Source: Lojkania enalia (lineage: Eukaryota; Ascomycota; Dothideomycetes; Pleosporales). Taken from it: DNA of 64,000 nt. Each line of letters starts with the position of its first letter. The first letter of the stretch is position 1. Below are positions 11,520 through 21,999 of this stretch, piece by piece. The stretch spans positions 138,697 through 202,696 of the forward strand of contig ML986661.1 of NCBI GenBank assembly GCA_010094045.1, read 5' to 3'. A program made the translations under genes and the position numbers. The notes beneath the pieces are model-generated. The model was not told where the DNA came from. It did no database searches and was given only the letters and a program-made list of their open reading frames with translations.

Positions 11520-13290
11520 TTAGGCCTTTTGATTCGTTGTGAGAGCGCCAAAGGTTTCCAACACTACCAAATCATCAATACCTTTTGCATGGGCTTCTGC
11601 GGCCAAATGCAGCCTTCCGAGCTTCTTGTGAGCTTGATCGAAAATCGGGTATTCGGCTTAGCGGACGCCCATGCGCTCTTATATATACCTTTGAGGGGAT
11701 ATGTAGCCTTTCTATGGTTGCTTTGGAGGTGGTTCAGTCAACGATTTAAGTTGGTAAGATTAGGGTTAGAGTTGGAGTCTTTCCAGTAAAAAGCCTTACT
11801 AGAAATTCCCGCAAGACCTTTTTCAATCCCCTTGAAAACACCTACTGATCCATCCCCTTTAGCTCCTTTGTATGGTAGAACAAAAATACCCACTACTCCG
11901 TCGAATATTCCGAGGCCTATAGTCTTCGCGCCTGCTGTAGTCCCTGATTTCCAGTCGTGAATTACCCTATAATCTTGAGCTTCCTCACCGTATCATCGAG
12001 GAGTATTTCGAAACCCTTCCTTGAAGGCAAAGGGAACGGCTGCGACGCTGCTGGCGTAATGCTTGAAACTGCCGACACCAGCAGCCGAAGCAATGCTCAT
12101 AGCTCATGTCGGACCCATACAGTCTATCTTTTTCCTTTTTCTTTTTTCTTTTTTTTTTTTTGCCGTGCCGCATATAGATAATCCTTTTCGTAGGACGGGT
12201 GTGGCCTTAGTTCAGGCCTTGTTGTCAGCTGCCATCCCTTAGAATCCATCGAGCGAGCCCGATTTCGCTTTTTGTAGACCTTAAAAGGCTGTCCTACAAT
12301 ATCCACAGCAGCAATTACCATTCCTGTGCCAGCCTCCATAGCGGCTGATACTGTACTGGTAATTGGCTCCCTCCGGCGAGTCTCGATTACGATCTCTTCT
12401 ACTCAAGGTTTAATCAAAAGAAGACAAGAAAGTGAACGATGCTCTACATTTTGAGCTTTTGCAGGGCTATTTTAAGGTGGTTCACAGGGATCTGGGCAAC
12501 AACCTTGCAGAGTATAATCCACTTTCCATTCCTTTAGTAACTCCATGCCGCAGGCTGACGCTTGATGATGTCACATTCTAGATACCGTCATGGAAGATTA
12601 ATATGGAACGAGCCTACCGCCGCTTTGACACCCGATTCGGCTCGCATTTTTGCCGCAATGCCTTGCACTGTCTCTCATGTTTCTGGCCTCAAGCAGTATC
12701 GGATCGCTTCAGTAAGGTTTTTAACATTTAGAGGCCCCGGTGGAATGGGATTTGGACCCGCTTGAGCAGCGTGGACCATGTCTCCCCAGAACGGCTGACT
12801 GTTTGCATTGCAGAATTAGCATGCCCTAGAAGCAAAAGACAAAAAAACGGAAGACTGATTCTCCAAAGAAAGGGACAATAAGAGTTGGTCGCCCATTTAA
12901 AAGTCCACAAGCAGTTGTTCCTGTACCACTATGGCGGATCACGACTGCTACATACCGGAACAACCACCCATGCGGACAATCATCTAAATACATGACGTCT
13001 TCTGTCTCAGGACCGCCAAGACTACTCTGGCCCCTTGAGATTATTGCACGAATCTTAGCTCGTTGATGGCTTTTAGCACAATCGTGGACACCTCCTCCGG
13101 ATTGTCGACCGCGATGCTACCAAAACCAATATATATTGGCGGCAGACCACTTCGAAGAAATGCGTCCAATTCCGCCGGCAGGGTGTAGGAAGCAGGTTCG
13201 CGAAAGAAAAACCCGCAAACATCTTTTTCAGTGTTAGAGATTGCACGATTACTATAGCCTTCTAAAACGTACCTATATGCGAACTCCAGT
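11520..13290 (-). pseudogene. Sterol/UDP-glycosyltransferase pseudogene (GT1/GT28 type)
   Basis: The minus strand encodes broken pieces of a fungal sterol 3-beta-glucosyltransferase-like enzyme, in order. First an inter-domain piece with LDAFLRSGLPPIYIGFGSIA (about 13180-13080). Then, after a frameshift near 13055, a nucleotide-sugar binding block with RHSGTGTTACGLLNGRPTLI (about 12950-12890). After another shift comes a segment with GPNPIPPGPLNVKNLTEAIR that holds a TGA, and C-terminal pieces as far as about 11540. The N-terminal acceptor domain is missing: homology stops near 13290, where repeat-like DNA begins. Several stops and frame changes make a functional product very unlikely. Composition is not RIP-like, so decay was by ordinary mutation. 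Confidence 0.75.
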
Positions 13291-14137
13291 CTGTCGGCTT
13301 AGGAGGGGAAAGCCTATAGCAGACGAACCATATATTAGAAGTGGGGGGACAGCCTAAAATGGCAGACGAACCACATTTAGAGTAAGATAAAGCCTCTCGA
13401 GGGATTAGAGCAGCTCTCTACTAGTAGTTGTTTCGAGCTGGGGGGGCGTATCAGCCGGAATTATTACCTATATAAGCCTTTATACTTTAGCAGCAAGAAG
13501 GTCGGCCTTTTTGTTCCTGACAAATACTATGTTGATTGATAAAGCGGGTAACCTAGCTCTAGCTAGCTGGCTCCTTAGCTATTATTAATGCGAAATTTTG
13601 TATTATCTCTCTTATAGGTGGTATATATCTCTCTGAATGTCTTTTGATATATTATATAAGCTCCTGCTCTTACTATAGGTTAAGCTTTCGTTGATTATTT
13701 GTAGAGGCTGCACGCGACGCTATAACACCTCAGTACCTTCGCAATAGTATACTGCGATTAACACCATGTCTAGTGGCAATTTCTATATATAATAAATCTT
13801 CTTCTCGTTCTTGCGATTCGATTTTATCAATTGCAGCCTAAATTAGGTCCATAATGGTGGAGTTATCGCGTGTTAAAGATTAGGGAGTTTTGACGCGTCT
13901 GGTGTTCGGCGGGCATTGGCTGAATCCGTGCATTAGGTGCACGGACACGGTAGTAGAGTTATTAATTTTGTAAAATTGTCAAAATCCGATTTCTATGTGC
14001 GTTAGGCAAGCTTATAAGTAAGCTGAGTTATCACAGGTACGTTAAGTTAAAATGCAACCTATCTTGAAATTGATATCTTGAAAAGCAGAACGCTGGATTA
14101 ATGCAGGATAACGGGGACAAGCCACTTCGCGCATCCT
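13291..14137. repeat. Repeat-like insertion abutting the glycosyltransferase pseudogene
   Basis: No coding sequence. It starts where homology to the truncated pseudogene ends. It contains a short direct repeat (AGCCTA, a short spacer, then GCAGACGAACCA, at about 13310 and 13350), a G-rich run and a TATATAAG box. It may be an LTR or other transposon remnant. I could not assign a family. Confidence 0.35.
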
Positions 14138-15507
14138 CTAGTACATCATAGCACGAACCACCAACTCCTCACCCATTTCAATAACATTCGTAACCACCAT
14201 CTCTCCCGCCGCGGCCTCACGCTTCGTTGTTTTCTTGTTTTTCTCGCATTCATCAAAGATCTTCAAGTTTGGGTTAATGATCCTTGCCGCAACGGTCTCA
14301 AGGGGTTTTCGCGAAAGTTGCTGTGCAAAGATATCTGCGAGGATATCGCAGAAGTCGTCTGTGAACTCTGGCCATTCCTTCTTACATGCGTCCTTACGTT
14401 GCGTAGGAGCGGCCTTACTCCAGATAGCCTTTGCATTAGCCGCGTTGGAGTCAGTCCATGGCTTCTTGCCAATGAGAAGGGAGACGAGGAGGGTACCAAG
14501 TTCCCAGACATCGTTCGCCTTGGGGTCAATTTCCTCCGTGCTATGGTTTTCAACCTCTGTTTAGAACGAGGCAATTAGCAATGCGTTCTTCAGTAGGTAT
14601 TTAGATGGCTTACCAGGTGCACGGATACCACCTGCAACGTTGATGTCCTTTACCTTCGTCTCCGTTGTCGCCATACCAAAATCAATCACGGTTGCCTTGT
14701 CAGCTTCACCGATGCTCATAAGAACGTTGTCACCCTTGATGTCACAGTGCGCAACACCTTTGCTGTGTGCCTGTTCTATGGCGTTGAAGATCTGGCCCAT
14801 GACCAGTTTGACAGGGGCTTCGGCTTCCAACTCTGATATATGAGTTAAATTAAGACATACTAATGATACGGGGATCACATACTTGAGTAGACCTTCGAGT
14901 TAATCCTAAGCTGGAGAGATTCTCCATCAACAAGATCCATAGCAATGTAGTAGTTGGTGCCAAGTTTACACCTCGCGTGAAGCTTTACAATGTTGGGATT
15001 GTCTCCAACCTTCTGCATGAGATCCCATTCTAAATCACGCTCCTTTTCATTATTGACAGCCTTCATGGCAATGAAAGTGTTGTCCTCTTTAATCGCCTTG
15101 TAGATGGTGCCAGAGCCTCCACCGCCAATCTTGTCGCCCACCTTCACATGTCCGAGATCGCCGCATTTGACAATGGCATAGTCTTCATAATCCTCGGGGT
15201 CAATATCTGCAAGTGGCGGGTCCCATACCGGGTCGGCGCGCTTTACAGTAACATCCCTCTCAAGAAAGTCGGAGCGCGACTCTAGAGCGAAAACCTCGAA
15301 TGGAGATGTTTCATTGTCTCGTCGAAGCAGCTGGCCATTCTGGAATGATACTAAATCGCCAACTTGGACTGGTGTAGGGAATGTGATGGGTTCACGAACT
15401 TTGAGAGTCTTGCGTGAAACGGAGTGGAGTTGATTGGGGACGGCAATGGAGTTAACGAATGGAGTCACCGCAAGAGCAGAGAGTAGCAAAGGAGCGAAAC
15501 GCGACAT
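14138..15507 (-). CDS. Predicted secreted protein-kinase-domain protein
   Basis: 420 aa, three exons: 15507-14883, 14832-14614 and 14556-14138. Introns are 14833-14882 (GTATGT...CAG) and 14557-14613 (GTAAGC...CAG). The N-terminus is a classic signal peptide (MSRFAPLLLSALAVTPF), and a Kex2-like KR lies at 89-90. The eukaryotic kinase fold follows with its key residues: Gly-rich loop GGGGSGT (128-134), AMK lysine K149, a candidate alphaC Glu near E160, HCDIKGDN with catalytic D239, DFG at 259-261, and APE at 280-282 restored by splicing. HxD has Cys in place of Arg, so it is a non-RD kinase. A secreted kinase is unusual; the substrate and site of action are unknown. A upstream TTG-started extension was rejected. 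The nearest genes also encode secreted proteins. Confidence 0.85.
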
Positions 15508-17461
15508 GTTGAAAAGAATGTTTGTAAGGAAACCTCGAATAAAGAAAAAAAAAAAGGAATAAAACACGGAACACTTGAAGCTTGAAGAATGGCAGAAGAA
15601 ACTGATAGGACAAGGGAGATATGTAACTAATGTTCAAGAAACATGTGGCTACCCCATGTAGTCTCCCAGGGGTAACAGTGTGCATAGGCCGGGATTGGCG
15701 CTGCTGCCAAATTGGGGGCGGCAGTGTGCATGCCGCCGATCCTGAAACACGATCTCACATGGCTGTGTGTAGATTGTATTATTCTGAGATGGACAAGGCC
15801 GAGAATGCCAAGGTGGAAGCTCGAGCGTAAACCAAGGGCTGTGTCGCGTAGTTTCCACGATCTGACTCAGTACACGCTAGCCTATTTAGTAACTACTTTT
15901 AATATTGGAACTACGTTAGACTCCTAGTGGCTCAATATTCGATATAGCAACAGCGTTTCAAATCCTGATTTAATTTCCCATCCAAATATTGCGTCTCTCA
16001 ACTCGTATGATATCGTAAGGTCTTATCATTATGCCGAGAGGTAGGTATCCCACGTAAGGTTATTGCTAACAGGTAGCATAACGCTCCACGATGCTACAGG
16101 GTATTACCAGCTCTCCCTAGATCCCTGACCCTCAACTTATAAATACTTTTAAGCCAATAGGAAGTGTAATTTTAGTACTAAAGCGTTTTTTAACGGCTTA
16201 GACGATGAACAATACTGGTAGAGAAGAAACCCGGAACTAGAGTGAGGCAGAAATACCCTGTAGTACCAGTGTCAAGCACCGTTGGTGAGACAGATTAATG
16301 CAACCAACTAGTTTGCGTGTCGGAGAAGTGGGAAATTCTCCTGCCGTTCACCGGCACACCAAAACAGCTCATGTAGGTGCTTTTGGCAAGTGGTAGATTT
16401 GAATGTTGTATGGGCTAGATGCCAAGCAATTCGCTTGGCTTGGCGGATTTGTGGACTCTTCCACCCGGAAGATCCGAAGTTGGGTGATGTGGCCTATGGA
16501 TTAGGCCCAAAGCTTAAAGCTTGGCCAGAAATATATCCGAGTAAACCATGCGTTATTTCAAGCTCGCCGTGACGTGATGTACACTAGTGCACCCGCCGGA
16601 CGTAGTGATTCTGGATTTGTTGGTTTGACATTCGAGTAGTTACGCATCGACGTCCAACATTATTTCCGTCTGAAATTTAGCGCTGATGTAGATTGTTAGT
16701 TGAAATGGGGATAATTTCCGGCCCAGAGTTCAGCGCTACGGATATTCCTTGTGCGATGCATGTCAAATTTAATTTTGGAATTGTGTCAGCATTCAAGGAA
16801 GAAAATAGGCAACGAAAAATCCTGAATCCAGTGAGGAGCTATGACTAATGTCGATTCAAGAACACGGGCTCAGCGGCTCGACTATTCGGCAGTTACAGAT
16901 CCTTATTTCGTAGCATTAGGAAATCTCGGCTATCGGGGACGGACCGGGTACACGTGAAAGTTGAAAGACCTAATTCTATGGAAAGAAAGCCTAGGAGTGA
17001 AGCTCTTATAAATTGGAAAGGACGGAAGGAATCGGGCATCTTACGGCCGTTTGAAAACCATAGCCTAGACATAGTAGATTAGAAATAGATGTTCCAGACA
17101 GTATCTCGAAATGAAATACCAGATTCTCCTGTTTGTGTAGGCGTTGCCATGAATATGAAGATTTTCGTTAGGTTTAGAGCGGGCATAGGACCAGTGATTT
17201 TCATAAGCTCAAGAAACATTTATTAATGCAAGAATATTTTATAATGTATGCTAAGGAACTAGGATGAACTTGATTTGGGGATAAAATTCTAGATGACCTA
17301 TTGAACTGCACATAGTGAATGAAGATATCATACGTCTCGAATATAGCTAAGAGTTCAGATGACATGGATTACAGTAAAACTTCAATTGAAAATACTATGC
17401 AACCACAATTCTTGAAATCCTACTCTCTTACCCTCGCACACCTCATTTTCTCGTCTCTCCT
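15508..17461. other. Gene-free intergenic stretch
   Basis: About 1.95 kb of ordinary composition between the kinase-like gene and the small secreted protein. Only short, unsupported open frames occur. A near-palindrome (CCAAAGCTTAAAGCTTGG) lies near 16508. Nothing functional was recognised. Confidence 0.5.
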
Positions 17462-17878
17462 CTAGGCTGTAAGTGCCTCCGGTGGTGGTGGGTCATCTGG
17501 GCTGTTCCTGCACTCGTACTTCTCGCCCTCCTTCCCCTTGTTGATATCGCTCCCATCCATAATCCTAAAACTCAAAACGTCCCCCAAACTAGTGCATTCA
17601 TCGACTCCCCAGCCGCGACTTCCTGATGGGCCTCCATTGCAGCAATTTTCGTTAGAGAAGAAGGCGATGGACAGCTCATTATCAAGTGTCTCTGTCCATT
17701 GGACCGAAATACCGCCTGCTTGAGAGTTCACTGCCTCGACTTTTTGACAGCCATCTTCGAGCTTGAGATTGTCGAAGACCTTCACAGTGCCTTCGCAAGC
17801 GGTGTTCTGGTGGAGTGTAATATTGAAGGTGAGGGCTGAGGCGGCAAAGAGGGTGACGAGGAGAATTGTTGTGCGCAT
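17462..17878 (-). CDS. Small secreted cysteine-rich protein
   Basis: Single exon, 138 aa, starting at the ATG at 17878; an in-frame extension to 18073 was rejected because it would bury the signal peptide. Residues 1-17 (MRTTILLVTLFAASALT) form a signal peptide. Mature Cys residues are at 28, 44, 79, 80, 95 and 123, enough for three disulfides. The region IAFFSNENCCNG...DECTSLGDVLSFRI resembles a beta/gamma-crystallin-like strand pattern, which also appears at the C-terminus of the divergent neighbour; this is a weak inference. The tail is Pro-rich. Size, secretion and cysteines fit a fungal effector or surface protein, but no function can be assigned. It is head-to-head with the secreted gene at 18649. 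Confidence 0.75.
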   Translation of the reverse strand: MRTTILLVTLFAASALTFNITLHQNTACEGTVKVFDNLKLEDGCQKVEAVNSQAGGISVQWTETLDNELSIAFFSNENCCNGGPSGSRGWGVDECTSLGDVLSFRIMDGSDINKGKEGEKYECRNSPDDPPPPEALTA

Positions 17879-18648
17879 TTTGGCGGTTTTGATTGCGCTT
17901 GATGGTAGTACAAGGTTTAGAAGCGATAGTGTAGTGTGATGCTTGTTGAGGACACTAACGTTCCTTAAACGATTATTAGAAAACAAGAGACTGAAGAGAG
18001 CGTGTAGAATCCCAATTGTCGAAAAGAAACGGGTGAGGCAGCGAAGTGAAAGACCATTTTTGTGATCTATCAAGGAGTATTATGTGGCCAGGGATGTTCA
18101 GGATCAGCCTCCAGTAAATCGGGACTAGAATAGCTAAGCCATGGATACAGCGAAATGAGGCTCGCTTAATCCATGGGGCTGAAATCCTACTGGAAGTCCG
18201 GATTGAAAGGACTTATGACCGAACCAACACTCAGCCTCCTTTTCTCTGTTCCAAATAAAGGTATGAGATGTAGTCAAAAGGACTCCAGGTTTTAATTAGA
18301 CGTGGCGGCGTTTAAGGTTAAACTCGGAGTTTTAGCCACCGCCCCCCATGCCAAGGAATATAAGCGCCTACTATGTAGAATGGAGATTTAGCGAAAGCCG
18401 ATTTCTTACATCCTTGAAGCCATGTTTCCAAAATTCCAAAAACAAGGCAAGATGATGTTTCATGGTTTGATGACAGGATGCGATTAGGGAAGACCCTGGG
18501 ACTACACTCGCAAAGATAGTTCTGCCGCTTGTGTAGACATCTCGGATAAATCAACACAAATTGCTTCCTTACCTGTCATATTTCATAGTAGTTCTCTTTT
18601 CCAGTAAATCGCCTGATACTGCGTACTATACATCAATTAATTCCCATC
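17879..18648. promoter_or_regulatory. Divergent intergenic region between two secreted-protein genes
   Basis: 770 bp between head-to-head start codons. It probably holds both promoters. No defined motif was recognised. Confidence 0.4.
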
Positions 18649-20532
18649 ATGAAAACTTTGAGTCCAATGTGGTTCGTTGGAGCCCTTTCGCTCTCTACCC
18701 TCGTTTCGCAGATCGATGCCAACAATGGCATCATGGTCGAGCTGCGAATCCGGATGTCGGATGTCGTGAAGCCTAGTCTAAATGAGCGCTCGCTTTTCGA
18801 AGTCCGCGATGCATCCATTATTGCCGACGGCGGTTTCTCGTCTTTCCTCGCGGAGCGCGCCGACAACAGCACACTTTCTCAGATCGAGGAGATTGTACAA
18901 AAACGCCAGGCTAGCAATAATAACAACAACGCCGGCACATGCAAGAAGACCCAAAGGTGCTACTACAAAACAATGGTCTATAACGAGAAGACTCAGCAAT
19001 GTGAGAACTGTCCGAGTGGGCAACAGGCCAATGCAGCTGGCGACAAGTGTGAGAAGCCCAAGACAGACCAGGAGAGGAAGGAGCAAGGTAAATGCCCTGA
19101 TGGTCAGAAACTAGATCCGGCGGTCCCAGGCCAGGTAAATAGAGCAATATAGTCGTCGCATCGTTCGTAGACTAATTTCTTGTGCGTAGGATGAACTCAC
19201 GGAAAATCCCAAGTGTGTAGATAAGGATAGCAAGGATTGTCCCGAAGGACAGACTATGTCGACCCCCAAGAAGGACCAACCGTCCAAATGTGCACCTGAC
19301 GATGAGCCAGACAAGAAATGTGACAATGAACCGGACACTGAGCTGTACAAGGAGATCGGACCAGATGGAAAGATGAAGTCGAGCTGCCGATCAACGAAGG
19401 AGAAGGAGGAAAAGAAGAAGAACCAAATCAAGGAGAAGCAGGATGTCATTCGTACCAAGTATGCTAATTCAGAAAACAATGATAGGGAGAGGTAAGTCTT
19501 AGTGCCCCTTGGCCTCGATGCACCGCTAACTCGAGAGACAGGAAGCGTAGAATCCGTGCTCGCCGTGGCGCATGTCTCGCTCTCGGCGCCATGAGCTTCA
19601 TCACCCCTGAAGACGTCGGCGTCATTACTGATGATGAGATGGCAGGTCTGCAAGAGCCGGACTTCGATGGGGTTGACCCAATTCCTGGAGTAGACTTGGA
19701 AGATTACATGATAACACTAAGTCGACCAATGACTGTCACTGTCGAAATGGAGACAGCAGGGTTTGGTGGCGCCATTTCAAGACTTATCATGGCAATCTTC
19801 AATGCCGGTAAAGCCATCAGCAAAGCTGCCAGAACGTTCCAGGGTGCAGCCAAGACCGGCGGCGGAGAGCGTTTTGCCAGACTTCGTAACCTAAAGAAGG
19901 ACACCCCTGCGTCGAAAGGCGCCGTTGAGGCTGCTAGAAAGTCTGATGTTGTGAAGAGGATTGTCAAGTCGGATACATTCCTGGACTGTGTGGCTCTTGG
20001 AGCTATCACAGCAGCCGAATTGGGCACGCAGGTGAACGGCAAGGCCAAGCGTGAAGCGCGCCCAGCTGAGGGCCAACGTAAGATCGAGAATATTAGTGCG
20101 GGCGGCTACATTTTGTCCATTGATCTAGATGCAGAAAAGGTTGATCAACACCCTGTGGACGAGTTCTACGCCGACCGAGCTATTCTCGTTGTGGCGGATA
20201 CGTCGGAAGATGCCCGTGATAACGGCAATGAACCTAGAATCCTTTGGCAAACCTGGTCCGACAACTACCACCGCTCGGATCGGGTCGGATACCAATCTTG
20301 CAACTCCTTGCGTGGCAACAATGACCAGAATAACGCATGGACATTGGTCCAAGTTTGGGGCGGATGTTGCAATTTTTACGATGGAGAGAACTGCGAGGCG
20401 GACACCGGTCTATTCGCGATGACCAACAGGGAGCATGGAGACTTGCAGGGTAAGGATAATGATGCAATTAGTTCTTTCTGGTGTACATTTGATGAAAACT
20501 GCCATGGAGCACCGGGATTGCCGCCGGCGTAA
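18649..20532 (+). CDS. Large secreted cysteine-rich protein of unknown function
   Basis: 592 aa, three exons: 18649-19134, 19190-19491 and 19542-20532. Introns are 55 and 50 bp with GTAAAT/GTAAGT donors. There is a signal peptide (LSPMWFVGALSLSTLV region) and a Kex2-type site QKR near residue 86. Residues of about 95-240 form a Cys- and Lys-rich region with CxxC and C-x2-3-C spacings, followed by a highly charged helix (KEKEEKKKNQIKEKQ) and a dibasic KRRIRARR stretch. The middle part has amphipathic and hydrophobic segments. The C-terminal 110 residues contain GYQSCNSLRG, WGGCCNFYDGENC and ISSFWCTFDENC, a crystallin-like pattern shared loosely with the small neighbour at 17462. I do not recognise the family. 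Possible roles include effector, antimicrobial or toxin-like preprotein, or wall protein; none is shown. Confidence 0.8.
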
Positions 20533-20589
20533 TATGGGGATGCGCTGATATGTTGTTTCGCTTCTGCTTTACGTCCTAGTATTTCTATA

Positions 20590-21530
20590 GATATAGTATA
20601 CAATTAAGTTTACTTGTGTTTTTTTTTTAAAAAAATTTTTTTTTTCTGTAGAGGTAAATACTATAAAACTATAATATAGGTAGGAGACTATAGATAAGAA
20701 ATAGAGAGAACAACTTATATTATCTATTATAATCTATATAAATATAGCTTTAATATAATTAATAATATAGTTTACAATTAAGTCGCCTACTTATATATAT
20801 AGTCTACCTTATTAACTACCTCTATATAGTAGTATATATTATAATAATACTAGTAAATATAAGTATTATTATAGGCTATACTCTAGTATATTTAGAAAAA
20901 GTTTAGGTTAGTTACTTTATAATAGTATAGTACTTATAAGTATTAACTATATAAGTAGAATTAACGTTAATTTTAACTTATACTTTACTTTTTAGTAATA
21001 GTATAGCGTATATATATAAGGGTATATATACTATTCTATACCTAATAATCGGTAATATTAATTATTCGTACTTTTTATTTGTAGTAGTATAGTAGTAGAA
21101 ATATTATAGATACCTTTAATAGGATCTCTATATTAGACTCTATTAAAATATAGAACTCTATATAGTTAGCGGAATAGAATTAGTATAGGATATATAATCT
21201 ACTTAACGGCTTAGTTAACTAAGTAACTAAACGGGCGGAATAATAGGAAGATTAAATTATATTTAATAATCTTATAAATCTAACTTTAATAATCCTTAAT
21301 AAACCTAGTATTACTTCCTAAGTATTATTATATAGAACTGCTATATATCTAACTCGCGTTAGATACGCTTATTAAAATATTTAAAGAAGCTTCTAATATA
21401 TCGCTCCAATTTACCGTCTTTATAACCTACTCTAGGTTAAGCGTTATATATAGGATCAGGTACTCCTACTCTAAGATAAATCTCTATCTTCCAAAAAAGA
21501 AAAAAAAAATTTTTTTTGGCTGTAGGGTTA
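20590..21530. repeat. AT-rich RIP islet with LTR-like remnant
   Basis: TA-rich, CpA-poor sequence bounded by A/T homopolymer palindromes at about 20610-20647 and 21490-21520. Both boundaries are followed by a similar CTGTAG sequence. About 21130-21300 resembles the LTRs at 40498 and 47005, sharing the CTTAGTTAACTAAGTAACTAA segment and its surroundings, so it is probably a diverged solo LTR of a related family. No coding potential. Confidence 0.6.
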
Positions 21531-21801
21531 ATATATAATAAAATCCCTAGTCAATAATAAATAAAATGCAAGAAGTTTAGCATCATGATACAATTCTCGT
21601 CAAGCAGTCAATGCGCCTCTACTGGAGCATCACTGCGCTCATTTCTACTGAAAGGGAATAAGAAAACAAGGAGGATTGAAAACTCTTCGTTTATCATTCA
21701 TCTATATAGTAGATACAGGATAAAATAACTACCCGTCATTGCCAACCCACAATTCATATACCATCCACCCCATCCCTATCCCCATCCAATCCACACCACC
21801 C

Positions 21802-21999
21802 TTACATCCCCCCACCACCTCCACCATCCCCTCCTCCAAACCCACCCCCACTATCACCGCCATAATGACCCCCGTGATGATGCCCCGCGGCTCCAGCCCC
21901 GGAATCAGCGGCGACGTAGGTAGCGCCAGCATTGGTGTTGGTGTTGGTGGAGGCTGTGTTGTTGGCGTCGCGCGAAGGTTTGCTCAGTCCGCAACCCAT
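21802..21999 (-). CDS. Small glycine-rich protein with MGC lipid-anchor motif
   Basis: 65 aa. It begins MGCGLSKPS, which fits N-myristoylation at Gly2 with palmitoylation at Cys3 and suggests a membrane-tethered protein. Then comes a Thr/Asn stretch and a tail rich in Gly, His and Asp (GHHHGGHYGGDSGGG). It is too small for a domain call. It could be a real small protein or a chance frame in a low-complexity GT-rich stretch; the first nine residues favour a gene. The flanks (21531-21801 and 22000-22950) show no other gene. Confidence 0.5.
   Translation of the reverse strand: MGCGLSKPSRDANNTASTNTNTNAGATYVAADSGAGAAGHHHGGHYGGDSGGGFGGGDGGGGGGM

Noticed and set aside
12124..12339. 71-codon minus frame ending in a Lys-rich run
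   Set aside because: Part of the decayed glycosyltransferase tail read into a pyrimidine tract; not an independent gene.
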